Shown piece by piece: positions 39,829 to 48,939 of a DNA stretch of 64,000 bases. This DNA is from Methylobacterium dankookense (GTDB taxonomy: Bacteria; Pseudomonadota; Alphaproteobacteria; Rhizobiales; Beijerinckiaceae). The number at the start of each line of letters is the position of its first letter. Position 1 is the stretch's first letter. Position numbers and translations under genes: made by a program. The notes below the pieces were generated by a model that worked only from the letters and a program-made list of their open reading frames with translations, had not been told where the DNA came from and made no database searches. The stretch covers positions 310,001-374,000 of the forward strand of contig NZ_CABFVH010000001.1 of the NCBI RefSeq assembly GCF_902141855.1, in the 5' to 3' direction.

Positions 39829-39933
39829 TCACCCGCCGCGGAAGCATGTCTTGCGGTGTTCTGCCGAGGCTCGACTTGATCTGACACCGGGATCCCAGGA
39901 TCCGCGCATGAAATGCGCACAGGATCCGAAACC

Positions 39934-39981
39934 TTAACCCTTCGGTAACCATAACGGTCGTCAATGATCCGGTAAGGAATC
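39934..39981 (+). promoter_or_regulatory. CtrA-like half-site pair and a GANTC site before the second minC
   Basis: TTAA-CCCTTCG-GTAA (39934-39948) matches the CtrA consensus TTAA-N7-TTAA at seven of eight fixed bases. GAATC (39977-39981) is a CcrM methylation site ending 8 bases before the GTG start. Together they suggest cell-cycle control of minC2-minD-minE. Confidence 0.45.
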
Positions 39982-39989
39982 GTTGAGCC

Positions 39990-40679
39990 GTGACCAGCCC
40001 CACTCTTCCGGACTCTCCCCCGCCCCGCCTTCCCGCCCTGCGCGGGCGCGCCTTCAAGGCGCTGGCGCTGACCCCCGAGATGCCGCTTTCCGATTGGTTC
40101 GCGGGCCTCGATGCGGCGCTCAAGCGGTCGCCGACCCTGTTCGACGGCCGCGCGATCATCCTCGACGTCGCCGCCCTGAAGCCGGAGCCCGACGCGCTGC
40201 GCGCGCTGCTCGCCGACCTGCGCCAGCGGCGCATCCGCATCCTCGGCCTCGAGGGCGCGGAGGCGGGCGACGACGGAATGCCGCCGCTCCTCGCGAACGG
40301 CCGGCCGACCCAGACGCTCGACCTGCCGGTGATCCCGACCGAGCCCGAGACCACCTCCCTCACCATCGAGGGCTCGGTGCGCTCCGGCCAGTCGATCGTC
40401 CACCGCACCGGGGACGTCACGGTGATGGGCTCGGTCTCCTCCGGAGCCGAGATCCTGGCCGGCGGCTCCATCCACATCTACGGCGCCCTGCGGGGCCGCG
40501 CCATCGCCGGCGCTGCCCGCAACCCCCGCGCCCGCATCTGTTGCCGCAAGTTCGAGCCCGAACTGCTCGGGATCGACCGCCTCGTCCGCACGGCCGAGGA
40601 CATGGGGACGCATCTGCGGGGTCGACCCGCGCAGATCTGGCTCGATGGCGGCGCTATCCGAATGGCAAGCTTGGATTGA
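39990..40679 (+). CDS. minC: Septum site-determining protein MinC, second tandem copy
   Basis: The 229-residue paralogue starts at GTG 39990 and has the same two-domain plan. The N-terminal domain contains LRGRAFKALALTPEMPLSDWF, TLFDGRAIILDVAAL and IRILGLEG; a shorter linker follows, then the C-terminal VRSGQSIVHRTGDVTVMGSVSSGAEILAGGSIHIYGALRGRA. It lies 13 bases before minD and so is the copy in the normal min operon position. Similarity to copy 1 runs along the whole length, indicating gene duplication and not domain shuffling. The name minC applies to both; which one is the effective inhibitor is unknown. Confidence 0.88.
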   Translation: MTSPTLPDSPPPRLPALRGRAFKALALTPEMPLSDWFAGLDAALKRSPTLFDGRAIILDVAALKPEPDALRALLADLRQRRIRILGLEGAEAGDDGMPPLLANGRPTQTLDLPVIPTEPETTSLTIEGSVRSGQSIVHRTGDVTVMGSVSSGAEILAGGSIHIYGALRGRAIAGAARNPRARICCRKFEPELLGIDRLVRTAEDMGTHLRGRPAQIWLDGGAIRMASLD

Positions 40680-40692
40680 GGAGGACACGAGA

Positions 40693-41508
40693 ATGGCAAA
40701 GGTTCTCGTCGTGACATCGGGCAAGGGCGGTGTCGGCAAGACGACCACCACGGCTGCCCTCGGGGCAGCCCTGGCGCAGGGCGGTTCGAGCGTCTGCGTC
40801 GTCGACTTCGACGTCGGCCTGCGCAACCTCGACCTGATCATGGGTGCCGAGCGCCGGGTGGTCTACGACCTCATCAACGTGGTCAACGGCGACGCGAAGC
40901 TCCCGCAGGCCCTGATCAAGGACAAGCGTCTCGACACGCTGCACCTGCTCCCGGCCTCGCAGACCCGCGACAAGGACGCGCTCACCGACGAGGGCGTCTC
41001 CCGGGTGATGGAGGAGCTGCGCGAGAAGTTCGACTGGGTGATCTGCGACAGCCCGGCCGGCATCGAGCGCGGCGCCCAGCTCGCCATGCGCCACGCGGAC
41101 GTCGCCGTGGTGGTGACGAACCCCGAGGTCTCCTCGGTGCGCGACTCCGACCGGATCATCGGCCTCCTCGACTCGAAGACGGTCAAGGCGGAGAAGGGCG
41201 AGAGCGTCGAGAAGCACCTGATCCTCACCCGCTACGACCCCGCCCGGGCCGATCGCGGCGACATGCTGAAGACCGAGGACGTGCTGGAGATCCTCTCGAT
41301 CCCGCTGCTCGCCATCATCCCGGAGAGCCAGGAGGTTCTGAAGGCCTCGAACGTCGGCTGCCCGGTCACCCTCAACAACCCGCTCTGCGCCCCGGCCCGC
41401 GCCTATGCCGACGCGGCCCGCCGCCTGAAGGGCGAGACCGTGCCGATGGCGATGCCCACCGAGCGCAAGTCCTTCCTGGACAAGATCTTCATGCGGAGGG
41501 CGGCATGA
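40693..41508 (+). CDS. minD: Septum site-determining protein MinD
   Basis: A membrane-bound ParA-like ATPase that recruits MinC and is displaced by MinE. The 271 residues begin MAKVLVVTSGKGGVGKTTTTAAL, with the deviant Walker A KGGVGKTT (signature Lys included). The signature regions VVDFDVGLRNLDLIMGAERRVVYDLINV and WVICDSPAGIERGAQ follow, and the C-terminal amphipathic membrane-targeting helix is RKSFLDKIFMRRAA. GGAGGA precedes the start. minE overlaps its stop by 4 bases. Confidence 0.96.
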   Translation: MAKVLVVTSGKGGVGKTTTTAALGAALAQGGSSVCVVDFDVGLRNLDLIMGAERRVVYDLINVVNGDAKLPQALIKDKRLDTLHLLPASQTRDKDALTDEGVSRVMEELREKFDWVICDSPAGIERGAQLAMRHADVAVVVTNPEVSSVRDSDRIIGLLDSKTVKAEKGESVEKHLILTRYDPARADRGDMLKTEDVLEILSIPLLAIIPESQEVLKASNVGCPVTLNNPLCAPARAYADAARRLKGETVPMAMPTERKSFLDKIFMRRAA

Positions 41509-41792
41509 CGTTGCGGAACCTCTTCGGCAAGCGCTCGTCCAGCGCGGTAGCCCGCGAGCGCCTGCAACTGATCCTGGCTCACGAGCGCGCGGAGAACGGG
41601 CGCCCGGACCTCGTGATCACCCTGCGCGAGGAGATCCTCGAGGTGATCGCCAAGCACGTCTCGGTCGAGCGCGACAAGGTGAAGATCACCCTCGACCGCG
41701 GCGAGGGCGTCTCGACGCTGGGCGTCGACATCGAGCTCCCCCTCTCCTCCGCCGCGAAGCTCGCGGCGGAGAAGGAGAAGAAGGCCGCCTGA
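41505..41792 (+). CDS. minE: Cell division topological specificity factor MinE
   Basis: The 95-residue protein has the N-terminal membrane-targeting segment MTLRNLFGKRSSSAVARERLQ. The MinD-contact helix or strand is ERLQLILAHERAENGRPDL, and the C-terminal dimerisation domain is LREEILEVIAKHVSVERDKVKI...LGVDIELPL. It overlaps minD by ATGA, and a terminator follows. Length and order are typical. Confidence 0.95.
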   Translation: MTLRNLFGKRSSSAVARERLQLILAHERAENGRPDLVITLREEILEVIAKHVSVERDKVKITLDRGEGVSTLGVDIELPLSSAAKLAAEKEKKAA

Positions 41793-41817
41793 ATGGCCTC
41801 GAACCGGACGGCCTGAC

Positions 41818-41848
41818 ACCCGCGGATCGGTATGATCCGCGGGTTTTT
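41818..41848 (+). terminator. Intrinsic terminator after minE
   Basis: A perfect 11-bp stem (ACCCGCGGATC at 41818-41828 with 41834-41844), loop GGTAT, then TTTTT. It begins 26 bases after the minE stop and lies between the convergent minE and P450 genes. Confidence 0.85.
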
Positions 41849-41865
41849 CCGTTCGCGCGGCCGGG

Positions 41866-43257
41866 TCAGGCGGGTCGCCGCTCCAGCCGGAACGGGGGCG
41901 CGTGCTCGGGCTGGGTCGTCACCACGGCGAGCGGCAGGACCGGGCCCTCCTCCGCCAGCGATATGCGGAAGCGGCCGACGATGCGCGCCAGCGCCAGCAC
42001 CGCCTCCGTGAGGGCGAACTGGGCCCCGATGCAGACCCGCGGGCCGACGCCGAAGGGCAGGTAGGCGTAGCGCGGCACCGCCGGGGCGCCGGGCAGGAAG
42101 CGGGCCGGATCGAAGGCGTCTGGGTCCTGCCAGAGCTTCCGGTGCCGGTGCAGCACCCAGGGCGGGATCATCACGATGTCGCCCGCCGCGATCGCATGGC
42201 CGGCGATGGTGTCGGCCTGGAGCGCCCGGCGCACCACCAGGAAGGCGGGCGGGTAGAGGCGCAGCGTCTCGTCCACCACCGCGCGGGTCAGCGGCAGCCG
42301 CCCGTCACCGGCGCAGCCCGCGGGCTGGCGCAGGTCGGCGCTCCGCGCCTCCGCCGCGACGCGCTCCTGGGTCGCGGGGTCGAGGGCGAGCAGGTAGAGG
42401 GCCCAGAACAGGGCGACCGCCGTCGTCTCGTGCCCGGCCAGGATCATGGTGGCGACCTGATCGCGGATCTCCGCGTAGCTGAAGGCCGCCCCCGTCTCGG
42501 GGTTGCGCACGGCGAGCAGCAGGTCGAGCAGGTCGCGCGCCTCGCGCGGGGCCGCCTCCGCGGCGCGGGCCGCGATGATCCGGTCGAGGAAGGGCGTCCA
42601 GCGCCGCCGGAACAGGGCGCGCGGCAGGTCGAGCGGCGCCGGCCAGCGCAGGGGGATCAGGATGTCGAGCAGGTGCGGCCGGCCGAGCCGCACCGAGTAC
42701 TCGGCGATGAAGCGGCGCAGCTCGGGCCCGTGGCTCTCCATCGCCACCGAGAACATGCTCCGCCCGGCGATCTCGAGGGCGAGGCGGTGCAGGAAGGCGA
42801 AGAGCTGCACCGGACCCGCCGCCGCCTCGGCGTCGAGATCGGCGAGCCCGTCCTCCACCGAGGAGGCGATGTGGCCGGCAAGGCCGTCGATCGCCTTCGG
42901 GGTGAAGGCCGGCGCGAGCGCCCGGCGCTGGTGGCGCCAGGCCGCGCCCTCGCTGATCAGGAGCCCGTCGCCGAGCACCGGCCGCAGGATGCGCACCGAG
43001 CCGGAGGTGCGCGCGTAGTTCGCCTGGTTGTCCACGAGGACGCGCCGGATCGCGTCCGGATCGCTCACCGTGAAGCTGGTCCGGCCGAGGATCCGCCGCT
43101 GGGTGACCGGCTCCTCGTAGGTCCTGCGCGGCCAGCCGAGCAGCGCGTTGTCGCGGATCGAGCGCATGTAGGAGCCGAGCGAGGGCTCCCGCTCGGGCGG
43201 CTCGCGCCGCGGCGGCACCACGAGCGGCGCGGCGCGCGTTGCCTCGATTGCATCCAT
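41866..43257 (-). CDS. Cytochrome P450
   Basis: A soluble haem-thiolate monooxygenase of 463 residues. The I-helix oxygen-activation motif is [17 protein letters not shown], the K-helix ExxR is in [13 protein letters not shown], the meander region is [10 protein letters not shown], and the haem-binding loop is [15 protein letters not shown] with Cys409 as thiolate ligand. There is no N-terminal membrane anchor. The layout resembles bacterial CYP102-haem-domain or CYP4-like P450s, but no reductase domain is fused and no ferredoxin gene is adjacent. The substrate is unknown. Start [11 protein letters not shown] at 43257 was chosen; sequence further upstream is low-quality coding. Confidence 0.92.
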   Translation of the reverse strand: MDAIEATRAAPLVVPPRREPPEREPSLGSYMRSIRDNALLGWPRRTYEEPVTQRRILGRTSFTVSDPDAIRRVLVDNQANYARTSGSVRILRPVLGDGLLISEGAAWRHQRRALAPAFTPKAIDGLAGHIASSVEDGLADLDAEAAAGPVQLFAFLHRLALEIAGRSMFSVAMESHGPELRRFIAEYSVRLGRPHLLDILIPLRWPAPLDLPRALFRRRWTPFLDRIIAARAAEAAPREARDLLDLLLAVRNPETGAAFSYAEIRDQVATMILAGHETTAVALFWALYLLALDPATQERVAAEARSADLRQPAGCAGDGRLPLTRAVVDETLRLYPPAFLVVRRALQADTIAGHAIAAGDIVMIPPWVLHRHRKLWQDPDAFDPARFLPGAPAVPRYAYLPFGVGPRVCIGAQFALTEAVLALARIVGRFRISLAEEGPVLPLAVVTTQPEHAPPFRLERRPA

Positions 43258-43463
43258 GGCCGTCTCCAGGCGCCGTCGCGCGCCCGCCGCCGGGGCGGAA
43301 CCCGGCCCGGCGCGAGGCGACACGAGAAAGCAACGAACGTCGAGGCCCGACCGATCGCACCGCGCTCGGCCGCCCCCCGGGCCGCCCGCTTGATGCCGGA
43401 GGGTCGGGCAGGTGTAAACACGGCAGCCGCCGGACATCGCGGCGCAGGCGGGGACGGGAGCGG

Positions 43464-43799
43464 ATGGCCCAGGCGACGACCGGCGAGGCGGGCCGGCCCT
43501 ACCGGATCGACGGGGAGGGCCTGCGCCTCGCGGTCCGGGTCACGCCGCGGGGCGGGCGGGAGGCCATCACCGGGCTCGTGGCCGATGCGGAGGGGCGCGC
43601 GGCCCTCGCGATCCGGCTCGCCGCACCGCCCGTGGACGGCGCCGCCAACGCGGCCCTCGTCCGGTTCCTCGCGGCGGCCCTCGACCTGCGCAAGGGTGAC
43701 GTCTCGATCCTCTCCGGCGAGACGGCGCGGCTGAAGATCGTGCGGCTCTCAGGGGACGGGCCGACGATCGCCGCCCGGCTCGACGCGCTGCTCGGATAG
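43464..43799 (+). CDS. DUF167 / YggU-family protein
   Basis: The 111-residue protein has the family signature: [51 protein letters not shown], then [21 protein letters not shown]. The family is widespread and small, with unknown function and an alpha/beta fold related to YggU. ATG 43464 follows GGGAGCGG. It is often found downstream of a YggT gene, which is not here. The gene lies alone between the P450 and dehydrogenase genes. Confidence 0.85.
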   Translation: MAQATTGEAGRPYRIDGEGLRLAVRVTPRGGREAITGLVADAEGRAALAIRLAAPPVDGAANAALVRFLAAALDLRKGDVSILSGETARLKIVRLSGDGPTIAARLDALLG

Positions 43800-43923
43800 A
43801 GCATCATCTTTCACGGAACCGGCGACCACGTCCGCGGACAATGCGCGAACGAAAACGGGACGGCGGCCTCACGGCCATCCGTCCCCGAGGTCGGGCGCGC
43901 CGCGAGGACCGCCCGTCACCCGT

Positions 43924-43955
43924 GCCCGCGCCGGCATCGGAATGCCGGCGCGGGC
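43924..43955 (-). terminator. Hairpin after the PQQ alcohol dehydrogenase gene
   Basis: A perfect 14-bp stem (GCCCGCGCCGGCAT at 43924-43937 with 43942-43955) and a 4-base CGGA loop, 6 bases after the minus-strand stop. It has no T-run, but its stability and position support a terminator or mRNA-end role. Confidence 0.65.
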
Positions 43956-43961
43956 CACGTC

Positions 43962-45761
43962 TCACTTTGCGGCGAGCTTCTTCGGAAGCTTGAAGGCCCA
44001 GAAGCTGCCGCCCTGGTTGATGCCGGCGGTGGACTTCGCCACCTCGCCGCCCCAGAGCGGGACCGCGCCGCCCCAGCCGGCCGCGACGCCGACCCACTGC
44101 TCGCCGTCCTGCTCCCAGGTGATCGGCGAGGCGACGATGCCGGTGCCGACCTGGAACTTCCACACCTCCTCGCCGGTCTTGGCGTCGAAGGCCTTCAGGA
44201 AGCCCTCGGGCGTGCCGGCGAAGACGAGGTTGCCGCCGGTGGTCAGGATGCCGCCCCAGAGCGGCGCCTTGTTCTTGTAGTTCCACACCACCTTGCCGGT
44301 GGCCGGGTCGATCGCCTTGAGCGAGCCGATATGGTCCTCGAAGACCGGCTTGATGGTGAAGCCGGCACCGAGATAGGCGGCGCCCTTCTTGTAGTTCACC
44401 GGCTCGTTCCAGATATCCATGCCCCACTCGTTCGAGGGGACGTAGAACAGCTTGGTGTCCGGGCTGTAGGCCATCGGCATCCAGTTCTTGCCACCGAGGA
44501 AGCTCGGCACCGCGAACACGGTCTTGCCCTTCTTGCCGTCCTCGGACTTCGTCGGGTCGCCGGGGCGGAAGGCGTCGTCGTAGATCGGGCGGCCGTCCTT
44601 ATCGATGCCCTTGGCCCAGTTGATCTTCTCCACGAACGGCGAGGCGCCGAGGAACTTCCCGTTGGTGCGGTCGAGGACGTAGAAGAAGCCGTTGCGGTCG
44701 GCGGTGGCGCCGGCCTTGATCGTCTTGCCGTCCTTCTGCAGATCGAAGGGCACGAACTCGTTCACGCCGTCGAAGTCCCAGCCGTCATGCGGCGTGGTCT
44801 GGAAGCCCCAGACGATCTCGCCGGTATCGGGGTTGAGCGCGAGGCGGGAGGCCGACCACTTGTTGTCGCCCGGGCGCAGCGCCGAGTTCCACGGGCCCGG
44901 ATTGCCGGTGCCGAAATAGACGAGATCCGTCTCCGGGTCGTAGGTGCCGCCGAGCCAGGTGGCACCGCCGCCATACTTCCACATGTCGCCGGGCCAGGAC
45001 TCGTTGACCTTGCCGGTCATGGTCGAGGGCTTGCCGTTGAGCTCGCCCATATGGCCCTCGATGACGGGGCGCTTCCAGACGATCTCGCCGGTCTCGGCGT
45101 CGCGGGCCTCGATGCGGCCGACGATGCCGAACTCGCCGCCCGACACGCCGGTGATGATCTTGCCCTTCACGATCAGCGGGGCGGCGGTGTAGCTGTAGCC
45201 GGCCTTGAAGTCGTCGATGTCCTTGCGCCACACGACCTTGCCGGTCTTGGCGTCGAGGGCCATCATCTTGGCATCGAGCGTGCCGAAATAGACCTTGTCC
45301 TTGAACAGCGCGGCGCCGCGGTTGACCACGTCGCAGCAGGGCAGGATGCCCTCGGGCAAGCGGGCGTTGTACTCCCAGATCTTCTCGCCGGTGCGGGAGT
45401 TGATCGCGTAGATGCGCGAGTAGGAGCCGGTGACGTAGAGCACGCCGTCCTTGACGAGCGGCTGGCTCTCCTGGCCGCGCTGCTTCTCGCCGCCGAAGGA
45501 GAACGAGTAGGCCGGCACGAGGCCCTGGATCGTCTCCTTGGTGATGGCCTTGAGCGGGCTGTAGCGCTGGGCCTGCGGGCCGAGGCCGTAGGTGACGACG
45601 TCGTCGGTCGTCTTGGCGTCGTTCAGGATCGCCTGCTCGCTCACGCCACCGCCGGCCGCCGCCGTGTCGGCCTTCGCCTCCGGCGCCGCGTAGGCGTGGG
45701 ACGCGCCGGCCAGGAGCGCAGCCGCCCCCACCGCCGCGAGGAACCGGTTCCGCACCGTCAT
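43962..45761 (-). CDS. exaF: PQQ-dependent alcohol dehydrogenase of the ExaF/PedH type, predicted lanthanide-dependent
   Basis: A periplasmic quinoprotein that oxidises primary alcohols, probably ethanol, and passes electrons to cytochrome c. The 599 residues have a signal peptide (to about residue 26) and an eight-bladed propeller. The adjacent-Cys disulfide C142-C143 is in [11 protein letters not shown]. The metal-site residues are E210 (SGGEFG), N287 (GTGNPGPWN) and D329, with the additional D331 in [11 protein letters not shown]. That second Asp is the accepted marker of lanthanide enzymes; calcium enzymes have Ala or Ser there. The sequence fits ethanol dehydrogenases ([36 protein letters not shown]) better than XoxF methanol dehydrogenases. 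GAGGAGG precedes ATG 45761. It follows the pedF-like and binding-protein genes on the same strand. Confidence 0.88.
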   Translation of the reverse strand: MTVRNRFLAAVGAAALLAGASHAYAAPEAKADTAAAGGGVSEQAILNDAKTTDDVVTYGLGPQAQRYSPLKAITKETIQGLVPAYSFSFGGEKQRGQESQPLVKDGVLYVTGSYSRIYAINSRTGEKIWEYNARLPEGILPCCDVVNRGAALFKDKVYFGTLDAKMMALDAKTGKVVWRKDIDDFKAGYSYTAAPLIVKGKIITGVSGGEFGIVGRIEARDAETGEIVWKRPVIEGHMGELNGKPSTMTGKVNESWPGDMWKYGGGATWLGGTYDPETDLVYFGTGNPGPWNSALRPGDNKWSASRLALNPDTGEIVWGFQTTPHDGWDFDGVNEFVPFDLQKDGKTIKAGATADRNGFFYVLDRTNGKFLGASPFVEKINWAKGIDKDGRPIYDDAFRPGDPTKSEDGKKGKTVFAVPSFLGGKNWMPMAYSPDTKLFYVPSNEWGMDIWNEPVNYKKGAAYLGAGFTIKPVFEDHIGSLKAIDPATGKVVWNYKNKAPLWGGILTTGGNLVFAGTPEGFLKAFDAKTGEEVWKFQVGTGIVASPITWEQDGEQWVGVAAGWGGAVPLWGGEVAKSTAGINQGGSFWAFKLPKKLAAK

Positions 45762-46179
45762 GGGTTTTCCTCCTCGATCGTTCCGGGACGCCGGCGCTCG
45801 TGCTGGCGCGTTCGTCTGGCGGCTTGCCCCGGCGCGAAACCTAGCCAGACGGCGGGCCGGCGGTTATTGGCCATAAGTCCAAGATAAGAATTGCTGCACT
45901 GCACAAACAGGCTGCAATACGGAAGTATCCCGGGTCTCCGCTGTGGAAACCCGGGCGCAGGACTTGGCAGATCTTGAGGTTCGCCGCTCTCGAGCTGAAG
46001 TACATCTCCGCGCAGCAGGAGGAGACGCGGGTTCCCTCCCCCTTGCGGGGAGGAGAGGCCCATCGCGGACCGTCGCGCGCCCTCCGGAGCGTTCTACCCC
46101 GCCACCCCAGCCCTTTCCCGAACGGGAGAGGGGGCACATCGCGATCGGGGCGAGGCCCCGCCCCCCTTTGAACAAACGC
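45762..46179. other. Gap between the dehydrogenase and binding-protein genes
   Basis: 418 bases with no gene. The left half (about 45860-45960) is less GC-rich and probably contains the dehydrogenase promoter. The right half holds two hairpins, the dispersed CCTCCCC...GGGGAGG motif at 46034-46052 and a second one with arms near CCCTTTCCCG/CGGGAGAGGG at about 46110-46131. The dehydrogenase therefore likely has its own promoter and need not depend on the upstream pair. Confidence 0.5.
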
Positions 46180-47034
46180 TCAGAACCCGGTCGGCGCGCT
46201 GTCGGTCACGCCGTAGCGGGCGCAGATCTCCTTCAGGCCGCCGCCCTCGATCAGGGCGGCGAGCGCGTCGCCGACCGCGTAGCCGAGGTCGCGCGAATCG
46301 GTGCGGACCGCGCCGCCGAGATCCCAGCGCGACTTCACCAGGCCGGTCAGAGCCAGCTCGACCACCGGATTCGCCTCCGGCGATGCCTTGGCGGCCGCGA
46401 GCGCGGCCTCGATGCCCGCCCGCGTGCCGGCCAGGATCTGCGCCTCGCCGGCGAGGTAGGCCTTGGCCGCATCCTCCTGGTTGCGGAAGTGCTTCAGGTT
46501 CTCCCGGTAGCGCCCGCCCTCGGCCATGAGGAGCTGCATGTCGGAGGCGCTGTTGCCCTCCACCGCGACGCTGCGCCCCTGGATGTCCTGAAAGCTCTCG
46601 AAGCCCTCCATGGCGTCGCGCCGCCACGCGAAGGCGAGGCGCTGCTCGAAATAGGGCCGCACCAGGAAGATCTGCTCGTTGCGCATGCCCAGCATCTTGT
46701 CGTTGGGCACGTGCAGCATCAGGTCGGCGAGCGGGCTGCCGGCGAGGTCGCCCCGCCACAGGTTCAGGCGGAAATCGCCGTCGACGTTCTCGCCCGCATC
46801 GACGAGGCGCAGGTCGAGGGCGACCTTGAGCGCCTTGGCGACCGCCCGCGCCACGTCCACGTCGATGCCGACGGGCTTGCCGTCGCGCAGGTCCGAGAAG
46901 GGCGCGTTCTCGGCGTAGAGCGCGACGCGCAGGGTGCCCGAGCCCGTGACCTCGTCGAGGGGTCGCGCGAAGGCAGGCCCCGCGGCGAGAGCCGCGAGGC
47001 CGCCGAGGACGCCGCGTCGGGTGAGCCGGGACAT
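46180..47034 (-). CDS. Periplasmic solute-binding-like protein of PQQ dehydrogenase clusters (XoxJ/PedG type)
   Basis: The 284-residue protein has a Tat-like signal (MSRLTRRGVLGGLAALAAGPAFA) followed by a family-3 solute-binding fold: LRVALYAENAPFSDLRDGKPVGIDVDVARAVAKAL, the hinge block LMLHVPNDKMLGMRNEQIFLVRPYFEQRLAFAW, and SVAVEGNSASDMQLLMAEGGR. Proteins of this kind stand beside PQQ alcohol dehydrogenases and their cytochromes (XoxJ/MxaJ in methylotrophs, PedG in Pseudomonas). They are thought to help enzyme maturation or cytochrome interaction, not nutrient import. It begins 5 bases after the cytochrome stop, so the two are one transcription unit. Confidence 0.8.
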   Translation of the reverse strand: MSRLTRRGVLGGLAALAAGPAFARPLDEVTGSGTLRVALYAENAPFSDLRDGKPVGIDVDVARAVAKALKVALDLRLVDAGENVDGDFRLNLWRGDLAGSPLADLMLHVPNDKMLGMRNEQIFLVRPYFEQRLAFAWRRDAMEGFESFQDIQGRSVAVEGNSASDMQLLMAEGGRYRENLKHFRNQEDAAKAYLAGEAQILAGTRAGIEAALAAAKASPEANPVVELALTGLVKSRWDLGGAVRTDSRDLGYAVGDALAALIEGGGLKEICARYGVTDSAPTGF

Positions 47035-47039
47035 CGGCC

Positions 47040-47465
47040 CTACTCTTCGTGCTTGGCTTCGATGTAGGTGCGGATCGCCCAGAGCGCCTCCTGCGAGAGG
47101 ATGCCCTCGAAGGCCGGCATCTTGGTCACCCCGTTGATGGTCGCGCCGTGGCGCACGCGCTCGACGAAGTACTCGTCGCCCTCCTTGCCGGTCGGCAGGT
47201 AGCGCAGGTCGGGCGCGAGGCCGCCGGAGATCACCTGCAGGCCGTGGCAGCGGGCGCAGTTCTGGTTGAAGCCGGAATCGCCGATGGCGACGGCCTTGGC
47301 GTTGCCGCGATAGGGGTTCTCGGCCTTCCAGTCCGCGCCGAGCGAGTCCAGGCCGTCGGTGGCGACGGGCTGGGGCTGCACGTCGCCGTGGGCGAAGGCG
47401 CCTCCGGCGAGCGCGAGCCCGAGCAGCATGCCGCCCGCCAGCCGGAGCCTCATCGTCTTCGTCAT
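47040..47465 (-). CDS. pedF: PedF-like cytochrome c-550
   Basis: The expected electron acceptor of the PQQ alcohol dehydrogenase. The 141-residue protein has a signal peptide (RLRLAGGMLLGLALAGGAFAHG). The haem site is C70-A-R-C73-H74 in GFNQNCARCHGLQVISGGLAPDLR, and the distal Met ligand lies near TKMPAFEG. The conserved NPYRGNAKAVAIG before the haem and the end EALWAIRTYIEAKHEE are characteristic of PedF-type cytochrome c-550, more so than of XoxG. GGGAGGAAAC stands directly before ATG 47465. It is the first gene of the leftward unit and is divergent from the ABC-type binding-protein gene. Confidence 0.85.
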   Translation of the reverse strand: MTKTMRLRLAGGMLLGLALAGGAFAHGDVQPQPVATDGLDSLGADWKAENPYRGNAKAVAIGDSGFNQNCARCHGLQVISGGLAPDLRYLPTGKEGDEYFVERVRHGATINGVTKMPAFEGILSQEALWAIRTYIEAKHEE

Positions 47466-47700
47466 GTTTCCTCCCGATCGGCTTCTGGACGAGCCGGGCA
47501 CGCCCCTGTCGGCGGGGCGCGGCGATTGGGCAGGACGGTAACAAGGGCCTCCCCGGCGACCCATTGTGCTTTGGTACGGTTCCAGGCTTCCGGCCTCGGA
47601 CATTGGTCCAATACCGGGGGGCCTCCCGCGGCTCCTATGCTCCGGCCCTTGAGCGTCGGGCCCGACCCGACCCATGGGTGGAAACGGAAAGCAGGGCAGG

Positions 47701-48939
47701 ATGCGCGCGCGCACCGACCTCGCGGCATGCCGCGGGCCGGGCTCGACCGGGCCGGGCCGGACGGCGCGCCTGTTCCGGCTCGCGCTGCCGGTGCTCGCCG
47801 CCTGCCTAGCCGGCCCGGCCCGCGCCGAGCCCCCGCCGCCCCTGGTGATCCACTACGTCGAGCGGCGGGTCGAGCGGCCGACGCCGCTCAACAACGAGCC
47901 GCCGATCCCCGACGACGAGGGCCTGCGCGGGGCGGAGCTCGGCCTGCGCGACGGCAACGCCACCGGCCGCTTCCTCGGCCTGGCCTTCACGCTCAAGCCG
48001 GTGGTGGTGGATCCCGGCACCGATCTGCGGACGGCGCTGGCCGGGGAGAGCCCGCGCTTCGTCATCGTCAACGCGCCGGCCGCGGACGTGCTGGCGCTCT
48101 CCGACGCGCCGGAGCTGCGCGAGGCGGTTCTGCTGAACGTCGGCGCGCCCGACATCCGCTTGCGTGACCGCGATTGCCGGGCTCGCCTGCTCCACGTGCT
48201 GCCCTCCCGCGACATGCTGGCGGACGCGCTGGTCCAACTCCTCGCCTTCAAGCGCTGGACGAAGATCCTGCTCGTCAGCGGTCCCAATCCCGGAGACGCG
48301 CTCTACGCCGAAGCCCTGCGCCGGAGCGCCAAGAAGTTCGGCGCCCGCATCGTCGCCGAGGCGAGCTTCGACGCGCGCGGCGCGGATCTGCGCGATTCGG
48401 CCTTGCGCGAATTCGCGACCGTGACCCGCGGCCCCGAGCACGACGTGGTGGCGGTGGCGGATGAGACGGCCGAGTTCGGCGCGAGCCTCGTCTACAACAC
48501 CGCCTCGCCCCGCCCCGTGGTCGGCACGCAGGGGCTCACCCCCGCCGCCTGGGGCCGCCCGGTCGAGGCCTGGGGCGCGGTGCAGCTCCAGGGGCGCTTC
48601 GCCAAGCTCGCCGGCCGCGACATGCGCCCGGTGGACTGGGCCGGCTGGATGGCCGCCAACGCGGTCACCCAGGCCGCGACCCAGCTCAAATCCGCCGATC
48701 CCGCCGCGGTCGGGCGCCTGCTCCTCTCCGAGACGTTCGAGACCGGCGGCTTCAAGGGCCGCCCCCTGAGCTTCCGCGCCTGGAACGGGCAGTTGCGCCA
48801 GCCCGTCTTCGTGCTCTGGCCGGGCGCCGTCGTCGCGGCGGCTCCCGTCGAGGGCTTCCTGCACCGGCGCACGGAACTCGACACGCTCGGGCTCGACCAG
48901 CCCGAGAGCGCCTGCCGCGCCTTCGGAGGATCGAATTGA
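47701..48939 (+). CDS. ABC-type substrate-binding protein of PQQ alcohol dehydrogenase systems
   Basis: The 412-residue exported protein has a signal peptide ending near PARAEPPPP. A branched-chain amino acid-type periplasmic-binding fold follows (RGAELGLRDGNATGRFLG, ILLVSGPNPGDALYAEALRRSAKKFGARIVAEASFD, VTRGPEHDVVAVADE). This family occurs with the next gene's propeller family in PQQ-dependent alcohol utilisation clusters and, in methylotrophs and Pseudomonas, with lanthanide-uptake ABC genes. The matching ATPase and permease are not next to it here. ATG 47701 is preferred over 47674 because it places the signal peptide more normally. It overlaps the propeller gene by 4 bases. Confidence 0.8.
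   Translation: MRARTDLAACRGPGSTGPGRTARLFRLALPVLAACLAGPARAEPPPPLVIHYVERRVERPTPLNNEPPIPDDEGLRGAELGLRDGNATGRFLGLAFTLKPVVVDPGTDLRTALAGESPRFVIVNAPAADVLALSDAPELREAVLLNVGAPDIRLRDRDCRARLLHVLPSRDMLADALVQLLAFKRWTKILLVSGPNPGDALYAEALRRSAKKFGARIVAEASFDARGADLRDSALREFATVTRGPEHDVVAVADETAEFGASLVYNTASPRPVVGTQGLTPAAWGRPVEAWGAVQLQGRFAKLAGRDMRPVDWAGWMAANAVTQAATQLKSADPAAVGRLLLSETFETGGFKGRPLSFRAWNGQLRQPVFVLWPGAVVAAAPVEGFLHRRTELDTLGLDQPESACRAFGGSN

Noticed and set aside
39840..39930. Duplicated promoter sequence before both minC copies
   Set aside because: Only short matches such as CCGGG-TCCCAGGAT are shared with 39016-39045, too little to show that the upstream regions were duplicated together.
43962..45761. XoxF lanthanide methanol dehydrogenase
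   Set aside because: The metal-site Asp pair fits, but the blades ([36 protein letters not shown]...[10 protein letters not shown]) and the PedF-type cytochrome beside it fit the ExaF/PedH ethanol dehydrogenase group better.
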